Assembly: GCF_001038425.2 (NCBI RefSeq)
Contig: NZ_LDPV02000052.1
Location: forward strand, 1 to 64,000
Direction: 5' to 3'
Source of the DNA: Ornithinibacillus contaminans
GTDB taxonomy: Bacteria > Bacillota > Bacilli > Bacillales > Amphibacillaceae
DNA length: 64,000 nucleotides
Below, one piece after another: positions 50,186 to 60,433 of the stretch. Position 1 is the stretch's first letter; every line of letters begins with the position of its first letter. The notes under the pieces were generated by a model that worked only from the letters and a program-made list of their open reading frames with translations, did no database searches and had not been told where the DNA came from. Both the position numbers and the translations under genes were made by a program.

Positions 50186-50381
50186 CTTAATCCCTCCCTT
50201 TGCTTTTACGTTGTGCGCTCGGGAGGCTTTGTATTCGAGTCATTTATTAGCAATAGCGTGTGTTTTTTCAAAAGAAAAGTACGTATAAATAAGTGATATC
50301 GCTCCTGCTTTTAATTTGTACATGAACTTGTTCGTTAATGGGAAAGTTATACAAAGAATTACTATTATGGGGGGAATGGTT

Positions 50382-51368
50382 ATGGGTTTTCTTCAACTGG
50401 TGAAAAAAGGGAATACGTCATCAGGGGTCGCCGCATTGGGGAATGCGTTTATTGCAATTATTAAAGCAATAGCGGCAGGCATTAGTGGTAGTGGAACAAT
50501 GTTTGCATCTGCTATGCATTCATTTGCAGATGCGGTTAACCAAAGCTTTGTCTTCTTCGGCAGTGTCTTATCAGAAATGAAGCCGTCGAAACGTTTTCCT
50601 GTTGGGTTTGGCCGGGTTATTAATATCTTTTGTATGGTGGCAGTCATTGTTGTCACGGTAATGGCATATGAAACGATTAAAGAAGGCTGGCATTTAATTC
50701 AGCATCCTAGTGAGGCAAGCAATTTTTTACTAAACGTTAGCATTTTGGTTGTGTCCTTTCTAGTTGATGGTTTTATTTTAATTAAAGCGATGAAAGAAAT
50801 AAAATCGGAAGCAAATCTTAAAACCGGTGAAAACTTATTTGTGACAGCCTTTAAAGGAGCGTCAAAAGCTTCTCCTGCGACTCGGTTAGTATTTTATGAA
50901 GATCTAGTAGCTACGTTGAGTGCGGTTTTAGCAATAGTTGGAATTGTTTTGGCGCAGTATTTTGATATCGTACAGGCAGATGGAGTTATTTCCATCATTA
51001 TCGGTCTGTTCATGTTGTTTGTTGCTTTTCGAGTTGGTTATGATAATATGGTTGGTCTGATTGGAGTTGCAGCTCCTGCAGATGTCGAAAACAAAATTGG
51101 TAAGCAGCTCTTAGCTGATGAAATGGTAATTGATATCTATAAGATGCGTGTTTTACAAGAAGGAAGATTGTATCATGTGGAAGTAACGGTGGAGTTAAAG
51201 AAAGGACTTTCATTAGCAGAAGCCGACGATATTAAATTTAAGCTAACCGATCATTTACTACGCGAACCAGAAATAGCAGATGTTGTGCTCGGAATAATAG
51301 AAGATGATGATGTGAAATCTTGGGAAGAAAAAGTAGGGAAGAAAAATGAAAAAGAAGCGGAAAAATAA
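50382..51368 (+). CDS. Cation diffusion facilitator family transporter
   Basis: A divalent-cation/proton antiporter of the CDF (ZnT-like) family. It has six helices and a cytoplasmic C-terminal domain. Metal-site residues fall in ASAMHSFADAVNQ (H and D of helix two) and YEDLVATLSAVLAI (D of helix five). The start is taken at ATG 50382, with GGGGGGAATG before it; the longer frame to 50316 adds an unlikely head. The length is then about 328 residues. It is a single gene. Confidence 0.87.
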   Translation: MGFLQLVKKGNTSSGVAALGNAFIAIIKAIAAGISGSGTMFASAMHSFADAVNQSFVFFGSVLSEMKPSKRFPVGFGRVINIFCMVAVIVVTVMAYETIKEGWHLIQHPSEASNFLLNVSILVVSFLVDGFILIKAMKEIKSEANLKTGENLFVTAFKGASKASPATRLVFYEDLVATLSAVLAIVGIVLAQYFDIVQADGVISIIIGLFMLFVAFRVGYDNMVGLIGVAAPADVENKIGKQLLADEMVIDIYKMRVLQEGRLYHVEVTVELKKGLSLAEADDIKFKLTDHLLREPEIADVVLGIIEDDDVKSWEEKVGKKNEKEAEK

Positions 51369-51383
51369 TGATTTTCGCTTCTT

Positions 51384-53387
51384 TTATCTCATGTTTTCCT
51401 GTTTATTTTTCGCTACTAAACACCAGGCTTCAAATTCGTCTACGGCAATTGGTTTGCTATAAAAATAGCCTTGTCCATAAACATCATGAGTGGAAAGTAA
51501 TTCAATTTGTTCCCGTGTTTCAATTCCTTCTACAACTACTTTTGTATTCATCTTTTTACCGATTTGAATGATTGCTTCTAGCAAGGAGCGTACTCGGGTG
51601 TTTTTTAATGAGTCATGTAGGAATGAGCGATCAATCTTCAATTCATCAATTTCAATATTTCGAATCATACTTAGTGACGAATAGCCAATTCCAAAATCAT
51701 CAAGGGACACACCCACCCCTAAATTACGCAGTTCTAAAATGTTTTCTTTAGCATCTTCATAGTATAAAAAGGCGCTTTCCGTGATCTCCAGTGTAAGAAG
51801 ATTAGGCTCTACTGCTTCCTCCGTTATAATGGTCCGAATGCGATCGACAAAGTTGGGCGCCATAAGCTGTCTAGTGGAGATATTAACAGAAATCGGAAAC
51901 GAATTCAGCCCTTTATCTTGGAATCGTTTAATATCTCGACATGCCTGCCTTAATACCCATTCCCCAATTGGAATAATTAGACCAGTATCCTCTGCAATTG
52001 GAATGAATTCATCTGGCTTGATTTTTCCCATCGCACATTCCCACCGTAATAATGCCTCTGCACCTGTTATTCGGTAAGAAGCTATATCAAATTGTGGTTG
52101 ATAATGAACGGTTAGCTCATTGTGATCAATGGCTTTGTGTAAATAAGTTTCTAAAATCATACGTCGTTTCATTTTTTTATTTAGTTCTTCATTATAGAAC
52201 TGATAATTATTTTTTCCGATATCCTTTGCTAAAAACATAGCAAAGTCGGCTTTTTTAATTAAGGTCTCGGCATCATCATTCCACTCAATATTTAGGCTTA
52301 TCCCAATACTTGGTGTAGAAATAATTTCCATTCCATTAATGGTATAAGGATCATTCATTTCTACAATGATTTTTTTCGCTAATGCTTCTACTTCCTGAAC
52401 GTCACGGCTTTCTACTAGGATTAAAAATTCATCTCCACTTTGCCGTGATACAATATCACTGTCTCGTAGTATTGATTTCAGTCTGTTAGCAATGCGAATT
52501 AATAACTGATCCCCAGCACTATGGCCTAAGGTATCGTTTATTCGTTTGAAGTTATCGAAGTCAATAAACATCACTGCAAGTGGCCGACCGAATTTATTCG
52601 CTGAAATTAGCGCGGTTTCTAAATAATTTTGGAACCATTTTCGATTCGTTAGTCCGGTCAATGAATCGTAATGGATCAATTGATTCATGCGTTGCTCAAC
52701 CTTTTTTTGGTCGGTTATATCAAAGGAAACTCCATCGACACGTGTAACGACACCATGTCTATCAATGTATGGTGTTGCGCGGTCCTGTATCCATCGTATT
52801 TCTCCGTTTGCATGGAAATATCGATAGGAGATAGATGTTTTTTTACCAGCCTGTTGCTGTTCGATTGCTTGTAATACTATTTCTTTATCGTCTGGGTGAA
52901 CAGCATCTAGCCAGAGCGTGGGATTTTCCTTAAACTGTTCACTGGAGACACCATAGAGTTTGGCATAACCTTCCGAGAAGGAATGTTCCTCCGTTTCATT
53001 ATCCCAAGTCCAAAACGTAACATCGTTATTTTCGAATACCTTTCTCAATTGAACTTCATTGGCTTTAATTTTCCAACCTAATGTTCCAAGAGCTAGCGCT
53101 ATAAATAAACCAATAGCATATGGTGAAAGGTCCGTTACGACCAGCACATTTGGTGTGGAAATGGTAAGCATTCCAGCATAGATCCCACTAAGAAGTAAGA
53201 TGAGAAGGATTCCACCATAAATACCCCCATAGTAGGAAAATAACGCCACGAGAAAAATATTCACAGTCCAATACAGACCTTCAGAATCGATCTGTGTATT
53301 GGTTTCCAAATAAATGGAAATAGCTATGGTGAGCATGCTTATGATCCAAACGGCTATTGGTATTTTTTTCAAACTAGATTTCGTCAT
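51384..53387 (-). CDS. Membrane PAS-GGDEF-EAL protein (c-di-GMP turnover)
   Basis: A 667-residue protein. Four helices fill residues 8-105, a PAS domain about 115-230, GGDEF about 232-400, and EAL 410-660. The GGDEF signature is altered to SGDEF (317-321), so cyclase activity is doubtful. The EAL side is intact: E444-A-L-L-R-W, DDFGIGYSSL, KIDRSF and VVEGIET. It is therefore probably a c-di-GMP phosphodiesterase, with the altered GGDEF domain as a GTP sensor. It is divergent from a second c-di-GMP gene. Confidence 0.9.
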   Translation of the reverse strand: MTKSSLKKIPIAVWIISMLTIAISIYLETNTQIDSEGLYWTVNIFLVALFSYYGGIYGGILLILLLSGIYAGMLTISTPNVLVVTDLSPYAIGLFIALALGTLGWKIKANEVQLRKVFENNDVTFWTWDNETEEHSFSEGYAKLYGVSSEQFKENPTLWLDAVHPDDKEIVLQAIEQQQAGKKTSISYRYFHANGEIRWIQDRATPYIDRHGVVTRVDGVSFDITDQKKVEQRMNQLIHYDSLTGLTNRKWFQNYLETALISANKFGRPLAVMFIDFDNFKRINDTLGHSAGDQLLIRIANRLKSILRDSDIVSRQSGDEFLILVESRDVQEVEALAKKIIVEMNDPYTINGMEIISTPSIGISLNIEWNDDAETLIKKADFAMFLAKDIGKNNYQFYNEELNKKMKRRMILETYLHKAIDHNELTVHYQPQFDIASYRITGAEALLRWECAMGKIKPDEFIPIAEDTGLIIPIGEWVLRQACRDIKRFQDKGLNSFPISVNISTRQLMAPNFVDRIRTIITEEAVEPNLLTLEITESAFLYYEDAKENILELRNLGVGVSLDDFGIGYSSLSMIRNIEIDELKIDRSFLHDSLKNTRVRSLLEAIIQIGKKMNTKVVVEGIETREQIELLSTHDVYGQGYFYSKPIAVDEFEAWCLVAKNKQENMR

Positions 53388-53543
53388 ATAGATTCACCTG
53401 TCAAAATTTGTCGAAATAACTACTTGTTACTTTGTAGTTTACCATAAGTATTCTTAATATAAAAAGTATTATTTGATAAGTGAGTCATTTTTTTATAATC
53501 AGAAATTAATGAAAAGGAAATTTTTCTGAAGGGTTGTTTCATC

Positions 53544-54863
53544 ATGGAAAGATTCTTTGAAAGCTTTGGTACGATAGAAGGATTTAAATATATTATGGAT
53601 TCGGTTAAGGATCTCGTCATTGTCTTAGAAGTGAGGGGAACTTCTTTTCATTATGTGTTTATTAATCAGTCAGCTGCTTCTGTCTTAAATGCGGATGTGG
53701 AACAAATCCGTGGCAAGTCAATTGAAGCTGCCTTAGAACGTTCTCTCGCTACAAAGCTTGCGGAACATTCTCGCCAGGTTGTTACAAGAAAAAAACCATT
53801 AAAGTTTGAACAAAAATTTACGAAGGATGATGTGGATTATATAGGAGAAATATCACTAAATCCGATTATAGCTGCAAACGGAAAGTGCAACTATGTTGTT
53901 GGGATTATCCGTGATGTTACAGAGAAATGGCGCCATTATCGAGAGCTAAAAGTAATGAAGCAGTCCCTCCAGGATCAGCAAATTGCCTTAAACTATCAAA
54001 AGGAACAATATAAGTCGTTATTTCTTAATCATCCAGACGCCATTTACTTATTAAGTTTAGAAGGTGACTATATTAGCTGTAATGCAGCTGCTGAGAGTCT
54101 CTCAGGCTATTCTTCAGAAGAATTGATAGGCAAGTCGTTTAAAACTATCCTATTAGAACAAGAAGTAGAAAAAGCTGTGGAGCAATTTGAATTATGTCTG
54201 AAAGAACGCCTGGCAGTGAGTTATGAATTGAAATTTAGGAATAAGAATCACTTGAATATGATTTTATTAATTACGAACATTCCGTTTGCGGTCGGTGGTG
54301 AAATTGCAGGGGTATTTGGCATTGCGAAGGATATTACGGAATTTAAAAGGCAGGAAGAAAAGCTTGAACGGATGGCCTATCATGATTATCTTACCGGCTT
54401 AGCAAATCGAAGAGAATTTGATAAAAGTTTAGAGCTTGCTCTAGATAAAGCGGCACTTGTCCATGAAAATGTTGGTTTGATGCTATTGGATGGTTATGGC
54501 TTTAAAACAATCAATGATACGTATGGTCATGATGCAGGAGATGCTGTGATAAAGGAGATGGCCATACGAATTCAAGCTGCTGTACGTGACTCTGACATTG
54601 TTGCCAGAATAGGTGGCGACGAACTAGCAATTATTTTACCTGCTGTAAATTCTACTATGATTAAAGCGATTGCCACCAGAATTCTGGATGCCTTCAAAGA
54701 ACCGTTAACCTTTCATCAGCATATGATAGAATTTGGGGTCAGTATTGGTATTGCTTGTTATCCTGAGCATGCTATTCAATTAGACGAGCTAGTTAAAGCA
54801 GCTGATGAAGCACTCTATGAAGCGAAACGACGTGGGTATGATTATGTTATCTATAGGAGCTAA
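53544..54863 (+). CDS. PAS-PAS-GGDEF diguanylate cyclase-like protein
   Basis: A 439-residue cytoplasmic protein with two PAS domains (about 13-125 and 150-270) and a GGDEF domain. The signature reads GGDEL (357-361). The first metal Asp is kept (LLDGYGFK, D316), but the usual second Asp of DLDxFK is replaced by Tyr, so activity may be reduced. A RxxD inhibition site is seen upstream in VRDSDIVARIG. It precedes a similar gene by about 230 bases. The start ATG has GAAGGG nearby. Confidence 0.88.
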   Translation: MERFFESFGTIEGFKYIMDSVKDLVIVLEVRGTSFHYVFINQSAASVLNADVEQIRGKSIEAALERSLATKLAEHSRQVVTRKKPLKFEQKFTKDDVDYIGEISLNPIIAANGKCNYVVGIIRDVTEKWRHYRELKVMKQSLQDQQIALNYQKEQYKSLFLNHPDAIYLLSLEGDYISCNAAAESLSGYSSEELIGKSFKTILLEQEVEKAVEQFELCLKERLAVSYELKFRNKNHLNMILLITNIPFAVGGEIAGVFGIAKDITEFKRQEEKLERMAYHDYLTGLANRREFDKSLELALDKAALVHENVGLMLLDGYGFKTINDTYGHDAGDAVIKEMAIRIQAAVRDSDIVARIGGDELAIILPAVNSTMIKAIATRILDAFKEPLTFHQHMIEFGVSIGIACYPEHAIQLDELVKAADEALYEAKRRGYDYVIYRS

Positions 54864-55090
54864 AGTGGTGGTGTTGGATAATTTTACCTAAACACTATCA
54901 TTTCGTGTTGGAAATGGTTACGTATATAATTAAATCCATAGCTGATTTTTGCAAAATTATAGGTATAAAGACCTATTGTTTTTCTAGTAGTATTTTAGTA
55001 TTTTTATCTATATTAAATATTTTAAGAACATTGTAATAATGGTGAAAATGTTAATAGGATAGCTAATTAAGAGATCGAGTGTGAGTTTAG
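54864..55090. other. Intergenic gap between two c-di-GMP genes
   Basis: About 230 AT-rich bases with no credible frame, no clear terminator and no strong promoter hexamers. I see nothing I can name in it. Confidence 0.5.
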
Positions 55091-56761
55091 ATGATGAAAT
55101 TAAAGGAACAATTTTTAAATAATGTCCTTTTAAATGGAATTCAAGATATGATCTATATTATGGAAGTGACGAGTGAGGGACAATTTGTCTATCATTTTAT
55201 TAATCTTGCTGTGCAAAAATATGCTGGATTAACGACTGATATCATTGGAAAAACGTTACACGAATCACTAGATGACCAGAAGGCAAACTTCCTATACCAG
55301 AAGTATCAAGAAGCTGTTTTAACAAAGGGTTGTGTCGTGTATGAGGACCTTTATCCGTCTCCGCTCGGTGAAACACGGTACGGGGAAAATGTTCTGACAC
55401 CATTACTTGATGAAGAGAATCACTGTACACATGTCGTGGCTGTGGTTAAGGATATTACGGAAAGAAAACTAGCGGAGCAAGAAGCAATGCGAGCTCGTGA
55501 GATGTTAATCGAGGGAAAAGAGCGCTATCAATCTCTTTTTGATTATAACCTAGATGGTGTAATTGCTATTGATGAAGATGGCAAGATAGTGACCGGTAAT
55601 CGTTCACTAGAGTTAATTACTGGCTATACGAATCAGGAGCTAATTGGGGTGCATTATACTTCTTTAGTTGTGGAAGAGGACGTTGAAAGTGCAACCAAGT
55701 ATTTTGAAGTTGCTATTAATGGTATTTTGGAAGAATTCCGCTTGCGTATGAACAATAAAAGCGGAAAGACAATTGAACTGATAGTAAAGTTTACGCCAAT
55801 TATTGTAAATGATCAGACGGTTGGTATATATGCTATTTGTAAGGATATGACCGAGCAAATTAAAATTCAAAATAAATACACGGAAAGCGAAAATAAGTTT
55901 GAAATCATTGCGCAGTACTCAGGCGATTTAATCACCATGCTAGACCACGAAGGGAAAATTACGTATGTATCCCCATCCTATCGTGACGTTCTTAACTTTG
56001 AAGCAGAAGAATACATAGGCAAGGATTTTTATTATAATGTACACCCAGAAGATATTGCGTCCTTATTAAATTCGTTTGAACAGTCTATCCAGCATGGTAA
56101 ACCATGGGTGGCACAATTTAGACAAAAGCATCAAACGATGGGATGGATTTGGTCTGAATTGAAAGGCTCCCCAGTATATAATTACCGGCAGGAGTTTAAA
56201 CAAATGGTAGTGCTTTCTCGTGATATTTCAATGCGAAAAAATTATGAGGATAAACTAAAATATTTTGCCTACCATGATTCCTTAACGGGTCTACCTAACC
56301 GAAGATACTTCAATATCCAATTAAAAGAAGCGCTTGACGCATATGAAACCACAGGAGAAAATTTCGCCGTTATTATTATGGATCTGGATCACTTTAAGAC
56401 AATTAATGATACATTTGGTCACGATGTTGGTGATAAAGCCATTTCTGAATTCTCGCTTCGAGTAGGAAAGAAGATTCGTCATTCCGATACATTAGCTCGA
56501 CTCGGAGGCGACGAATTTGTGTTATTACTGAAGGAACGTGAGAGTATGGATGACGTAGTTTCTGTTGCTGAGGAAATTATTGAAGCGGTTCAAGTTCCGT
56601 GGCGGGTGGATAATGCAGAATTTATAACGACGACTAGTATTGGAATTACGGCAACTGCTGAAAATCAATCGAATACATATGAATCACTTTTTAAAAATGC
56701 CGACCAAGCCCTTTATGAGGCAAAGAAGGCAGGAGGAAATCAATATTTTATTAGCGTGTAA
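55091..56761 (+). CDS. Triple-PAS GGDEF diguanylate cyclase
   Basis: A 556-residue cytoplasmic protein with three PAS domains (about 11-130, 150-265, 270-390) and a GGDEF domain. The signature is intact (RLGGDEF, 472-476), as are IIMDLDHFKTIND and GHDVGD. It should make c-di-GMP from two GTP. The PAS domains probably sense small ligands or redox state, but no cofactor residue is evident. The first PAS domain resembles that of the gene before it, so the two may have arisen by duplication. Confidence 0.92.
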   Translation: MMKLKEQFLNNVLLNGIQDMIYIMEVTSEGQFVYHFINLAVQKYAGLTTDIIGKTLHESLDDQKANFLYQKYQEAVLTKGCVVYEDLYPSPLGETRYGENVLTPLLDEENHCTHVVAVVKDITERKLAEQEAMRAREMLIEGKERYQSLFDYNLDGVIAIDEDGKIVTGNRSLELITGYTNQELIGVHYTSLVVEEDVESATKYFEVAINGILEEFRLRMNNKSGKTIELIVKFTPIIVNDQTVGIYAICKDMTEQIKIQNKYTESENKFEIIAQYSGDLITMLDHEGKITYVSPSYRDVLNFEAEEYIGKDFYYNVHPEDIASLLNSFEQSIQHGKPWVAQFRQKHQTMGWIWSELKGSPVYNYRQEFKQMVVLSRDISMRKNYEDKLKYFAYHDSLTGLPNRRYFNIQLKEALDAYETTGENFAVIIMDLDHFKTINDTFGHDVGDKAISEFSLRVGKKIRHSDTLARLGGDEFVLLLKERESMDDVVSVAEEIIEAVQVPWRVDNAEFITTTSIGITATAENQSNTYESLFKNADQALYEAKKAGGNQYFISV

Positions 56762-56768
56762 AAGAGTT

Positions 56769-56803
56769 AAAGCGCCTTTCTTGTATAGGAAAGACGCTTT
56801 TGT
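56769..56803. terminator. Terminator after the third c-di-GMP gene
   Basis: AAAGCGCCTTTC (56769-56780) pairs with GGAAAGACGCTTT (56788-56800) with one bulge. It also serves the convergent small gene. Confidence 0.75.
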
Positions 56804-56809
56804 TCTGTT

Positions 56810-56953
56810 TTATTTTAATTGGCTATTAGGAATACCTTCAGATTTTAGTTCGACTCCATGGTTTTCGACAACATCGCGAAGTAAGAACCAAGCTAGAATC
56901 ATTGCTGCAATGGTAAATAAAATAATGATAAATACAGTCATTTTTCCTTTCAT
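56810..56953 (-). CDS. Small single-helix membrane protein
   Basis: A 47-residue protein: MKGK, a membrane helix (TVFIIILFTIAAMILAWFLL), then a polar tail RDVVENHGVELKSEG. AAAGGGG lies seven bases before the ATG, and codon use is natural. It is convergent with the cyclase gene. I do not recognise it. It may be a small stress or sporulation membrane protein. Confidence 0.68.
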   Translation of the reverse strand: MKGKMTVFIIILFTIAAMILAWFLLRDVVENHGVELKSEGIPNSQLK

Positions 56954-57000
56954 TCCCAAACCCCTTTCATTTCACTTCCTATTACGTGTTGCGAATATGA

Positions 57001-58113
57001 TTAATTAATGGCGCCCTCTACAGCATAATCAGCTAAGTTTATTTCGTATTCTTCTCCTAATGCTAGTTTTGCAAGCTGTGTCCCGAGATATGGACCAGTT
57101 GTCAGCCCAGAGGATCCGAGTCCATTTGCGAGGAGGAGTCCCTGTATATTCGGGATACCTCCGATAACCGGAAGAAATCCTGGTGTAAATGGGCGAAATC
57201 CAACTCTAGCTTCTTCCACTGTACTGTTGGCAATGGAAGGCAGTACCTGAATGGCTTTTGATAGAATATCATGAACTCCACCAGCCGTTACCCGTAGGTC
57301 AAATCCAGTATCATTCTCATGTGTTGCACCAATGACTAATCGCTGATCAAATGGCACAATGGATTGACTCGTTGGTGGCATTAGAACTGGCCAGTTCTTT
57401 GTATCCTGTGCTGATAAAGCTAGGTGAAGAATTTGCCCTTTTTGACTTGTTGCTTGAAAATGAACGCCAAGTGGAAGGAGAAAGTCGTTCATCCAAGCTC
57501 CACAAGTAGCGATTACCATATCTGCTTCATAACAAGTACCATCTACAAAAACACCTTTTACCTGTGACCCTTTATGGTGGACGGTAGCATCGCCGGTAAG
57601 AAGGGTAGCCCCATATTGTTGCGCAGCATGTAATAGCGCATTTCGGAACACACGGCCATCCACTCTTGCAGCACCACTAATATGAATCGATGAATAGTTC
57701 TGGTCAACTAGTGGGAATAATGCTCTCGTTTGCTCTGGATTAAGCAGGGTTACCTCACCAATTTCGGGAGCGTCTTCCCGCCGCTTAAGCGCTCTTTCCT
57801 TCATTTGAAGCAATTTCTTTTCATCTGTATGTAGACTAAGTGCTCCTACTTTTGCATAACCAGTTTCGGTTTCACCATCTTGAATTAGCTCTTCTACTAA
57901 AGCAGGATACATTCGAGCGCCACTTTTCGCTAAGGTGTACCAAGCTTTATTCCTTCTCTGAGATAGCCATGGACAAATTACACCTGCCGCAGCATCTGTC
58001 GCTTGTCCGACTTCAGCACGATCCACGATGAGTACCTCTGCTCCAGCTTTGGCAAGTCTATAAGCAGTCGTTGCTCCAAGTATACCAGCACCGACAATTA
58101 GATAGCGTTTCAT
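57001..58113 (-). CDS. FAD-dependent oxidoreductase (DAO/glycine-oxidase-like)
   Basis: A D-amino-acid-oxidase-fold flavoenzyme of 370 residues. The FAD motif GAGILGATTAYRLAKAG is at residues 8-24, and a second ribose-binding block is VDRAEVGQATDAAAGVICPW. Near the C-terminus GLLLANGLGSSGLTTGPYLG closes the FAD site. Relatives oxidise glycine, sarcosine or D-amino acids. The start is ATG 58113 with AAAAGGA eight bases upstream; the TTG at 58131 is an extension. It is a single gene. Confidence 0.87.
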   Translation of the reverse strand: MKRYLIVGAGILGATTAYRLAKAGAEVLIVDRAEVGQATDAAAGVICPWLSQRRNKAWYTLAKSGARMYPALVEELIQDGETETGYAKVGALSLHTDEKKLLQMKERALKRREDAPEIGEVTLLNPEQTRALFPLVDQNYSSIHISGAARVDGRVFRNALLHAAQQYGATLLTGDATVHHKGSQVKGVFVDGTCYEADMVIATCGAWMNDFLLPLGVHFQATSQKGQILHLALSAQDTKNWPVLMPPTSQSIVPFDQRLVIGATHENDTGFDLRVTAGGVHDILSKAIQVLPSIANSTVEEARVGFRPFTPGFLPVIGGIPNIQGLLLANGLGSSGLTTGPYLGTQLAKLALGEEYEINLADYAVEGAIN

Positions 58114-58291
58114 ATTCCAAATCCTTTTCAACTAATTTAATCTCTACTACAACTATAAAAATAAACCTAGTAATTGTAAAATTTCACACTTGATTCTGTG
58201 TAAATTTATTCAATCCTGTCATAATTTATGGTAATCTTGTAACTGAATAAAACGTGTACATGAAAGCTATACATATAAAAGGAGAATGAAG

Positions 58292-59224
58292 ATGGAAAAA
58301 ACGCTTGTATTCGGTCATAAAAATCCTGATACAGATACAATCTGTTCAGCGTTAGCGTATGCAAATTTAAAGAACAAATTAGGGGTTCAAGCAGAGGCTG
58401 CAAGACTTGGTGACGTTAATAAAGAGACACAATATGCACTGGACTACTTTAATGTAGCAGCACCAACATTAATTGAAGCAGTGCCTGAAGATGTAGCTAA
58501 TGTTATTTTGGTTGACCATAATGAATTCCAACAAAGTGTTAGCAATATAAAAGACGTTCGTATTACAGAGGTTATTGACCATCACCGAGTTTCCAATTTT
58601 GAAACGAAGGAGCCACTCTATTTCCGCGCAGAGCCAGTTGGCTGTACGGCTACTATCTTGAATAAGCTTTATAAAGAAAATGGGGTAGAGGTTACCAAAG
58701 AAATCGCAGGATTATTAGTATCAGCGATTGTCTCGGATTCTTTATTATTAAAATCACCAACATGCACACAGGAAGATGTGGATGCAGCCCATGAATTAGC
58801 TAGAATTGCTGGCGTGGACCTAGAGGTATATGGTTTGGAAATGTTAAAAGCTGGAGCAGACCTGAGTGATAAAACGGCACAAGAGTTAATTACGATGGAT
58901 GCGAAGGAATTTGCCATGGGCGAAGCGAAAGTAGAAATCGCTCAAGTAAATACAGTCGATGCTGCTAAGGTGTATGAACTACAAGCAGAGCTTGAGGCGG
59001 CAATGGATAAAGCTGTTAGTGAAAAAGGCTTAGATTTATTCTTATTCGCAGTAACAGATATTTTAAATAATGATTCAGAGGTATTAGCGCGCGGTACTGG
59101 AATAGCAAAAGTTGCCGAGGCATTCGGTGTTTCATTAGATTCGTCTAACCGTGCTTTATTAAAAGGTGTTGTTTCTCGTAAGAAGCAAATTGTAACAGCA
59201 TTAACAGATGCATTTACTAAATAA
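58292..59224 (+). CDS. ppaC: Manganese-dependent inorganic pyrophosphatase
   Basis: A family II (DHH) pyrophosphatase of 310 residues that pulls biosynthesis forward by cleaving pyrophosphate. Metal-binding motifs are [10 protein letters not shown] (9-16), VDHNE and VIDHHRV, with an SRKKQ substrate block at the C-terminus (VVSRKKQIV). The start is ATG 58292, seven bases after AAAAGGAG; the ATG at 58286 is too close to it. No CBS domains are inserted. A strong terminator follows. Confidence 0.95.
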   Translation: MEKTLVFGHKNPDTDTICSALAYANLKNKLGVQAEAARLGDVNKETQYALDYFNVAAPTLIEAVPEDVANVILVDHNEFQQSVSNIKDVRITEVIDHHRVSNFETKEPLYFRAEPVGCTATILNKLYKENGVEVTKEIAGLLVSAIVSDSLLLKSPTCTQEDVDAAHELARIAGVDLEVYGLEMLKAGADLSDKTAQELITMDAKEFAMGEAKVEIAQVNTVDAAKVYELQAELEAAMDKAVSEKGLDLFLFAVTDILNNDSEVLARGTGIAKVAEAFGVSLDSSNRALLKGVVSRKKQIVTALTDAFTK

Positions 59225-59240
59225 ATAATAGGATATGAAA

Positions 59241-59274
59241 AACACCTCCAGGCTAGTGGCTTGGAGGTGTTTTC
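59241..59274 (+). terminator. Terminator of ppaC
   Basis: AACACCTCCA (59241-59250) pairs perfectly with TGGAGGTGTT (59262-59271), then TTC. Confidence 0.85.
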
Positions 59275-59320
59275 GTGGTGGAGCAGTAGGTATAGCATTA
59301 GAAGGATTGGTGCTATTCCA

Positions 59321-59488
59321 TTAGGAATTCCGAATACGATTGACTATATTTTTTAGAAGTTCATTTGTTGCTTCGTTTTTGGCTTGAGACTCCTGAATTT
59401 TTGTGCGTAAACTATCGGCTCTTTCGTTAAATCGATTTTGCACAGTTTGAATCGTTTCGTTTACTTTCGATTGAATTTGATCAAGCAT
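59321..59488 (-). CDS. Small coiled-coil-like protein
   Basis: A 55-residue polar, helical protein (MLDQIQSKVNETIQTVQN...). Hydrophobic residues recur every three or four positions, as in a short coiled coil. AAAGGAGG lies six bases before the ATG, one of the best ribosome sites in the window. It lies downstream of the 192-residue unknown gene in the same direction. I do not recognise it. Confidence 0.68.
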   Translation of the reverse strand: MLDQIQSKVNETIQTVQNRFNERADSLRTKIQESQAKNEATNELLKNIVNRIRNS

Positions 59489-59604
59489 CAGCAAACCTCC
59501 TTTCTAGTAATAGCATATGAAAGGAGGTAGTGCTTGCTAGTATGTTTTCATTAATACTTGAAATGTTGATAGAAAAATAAATAGAATAACTAGTAGACAT
59601 TATA

Positions 59605-60174
59605 CTAGTTGTCTTTCTTTAGTGCCTTTGATAGCATATCAGTCATCTCAGCAAGCTTCTTTTCGTCACTCATTACCTCCTTCATCATATCCATCGCTTT
59701 TTGTTGCATAGCAGGGTCATTCATCATGTTCTGTAGTAATTCAGATGTATCCACTTGACCTGTTAAATTTTTGAGTAAATCATTCATGTTTTTATCTTTG
59801 GCCATTACATTTATCACTCCTTTTAAGGGGATTTTTTGAAGTAGTGGTGTTGTCTTTTTCCATATTTGTTGAATCCATGTCCTTCCCGCATCCGATCGCA
59901 CCAACTGACTGATTCCCAGGATAGTATCCAATAATTTCGAATCTAAATTAGCAAGCTTCCATTCTGTTTTTAGTTGCTCGATGGAGCTCAAATTCTGTGG
60001 TGATATTGGTGGAGAAGGGGGTTCGGGGCTAGCTTCGTCTGCTATTGCAACGGCTGTGACTAGTGGCTCTGTAGTCGGAATAGGTTGGACGTTCAACGCA
60101 AGGATGGAACGTTCATCCCGCAATTGCTTATACTTTCCCGCAGCAGTTTGTTTGTACGGTCTTCGTTTCATCAT
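59605..60174 (-). CDS. Unknown protein, possibly spore-associated
   Basis: A protein of 189 residues from ATG 60174, with AAAAGGTGG before it; a GTG at 60183 is less likely. The first 30 residues are basic (MMKRRPYKQTAAGKYKQLR), followed by a proline-rich linker (EASPEPPSPPISPQ). The C-terminal part is helical and methionine-rich (LLQNMMNDPAMQQKAMDMM), recalling STI1-like helices. I know no function. Its position among spore genes suggests a coat or sporulation role, by inference. Confidence 0.65.
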   Translation of the reverse strand: MMKRRPYKQTAAGKYKQLRDERSILALNVQPIPTTEPLVTAVAIADEASPEPPSPPISPQNLSSIEQLKTEWKLANLDSKLLDTILGISQLVRSDAGRTWIQQIWKKTTPLLQKIPLKGVINVMAKDKNMNDLLKNLTGQVDTSELLQNMMNDPAMQQKAMDMMKEVMSDEKKLAEMTDMLSKALKKDN

Positions 60175-60433
60175 ATTCACCACCTTTTTGATGATTACTT
60201 ACTATACATGCTTACGCTGGAGTTGTTAATTGGTCCGTGTGGATGACTACGTTCTAGCAAAATATATGCTTGCCTACTAGAAAAATGGGTCAAATCTAGT
60301 ATACCTATGGCTATTAATCCTACTGAATATAACCATTTTTCACTGTGGGTGTGGTTTCGTCCAATCTTAGTAGATTACATTGCATAATTTATATTGTGAG
60401 ATCTCATAGAAATTCTATGGGAGGTGAAAGTGG

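Noticed and set aside
59489..59604. Sixteen-codon plus-strand frame after AAAGGAGG
   Set aside because: The spacing to its GTG is too short and the frame is tiny; the site is half of a chance inverted repeat with the neighbouring minus-strand ribosome site.
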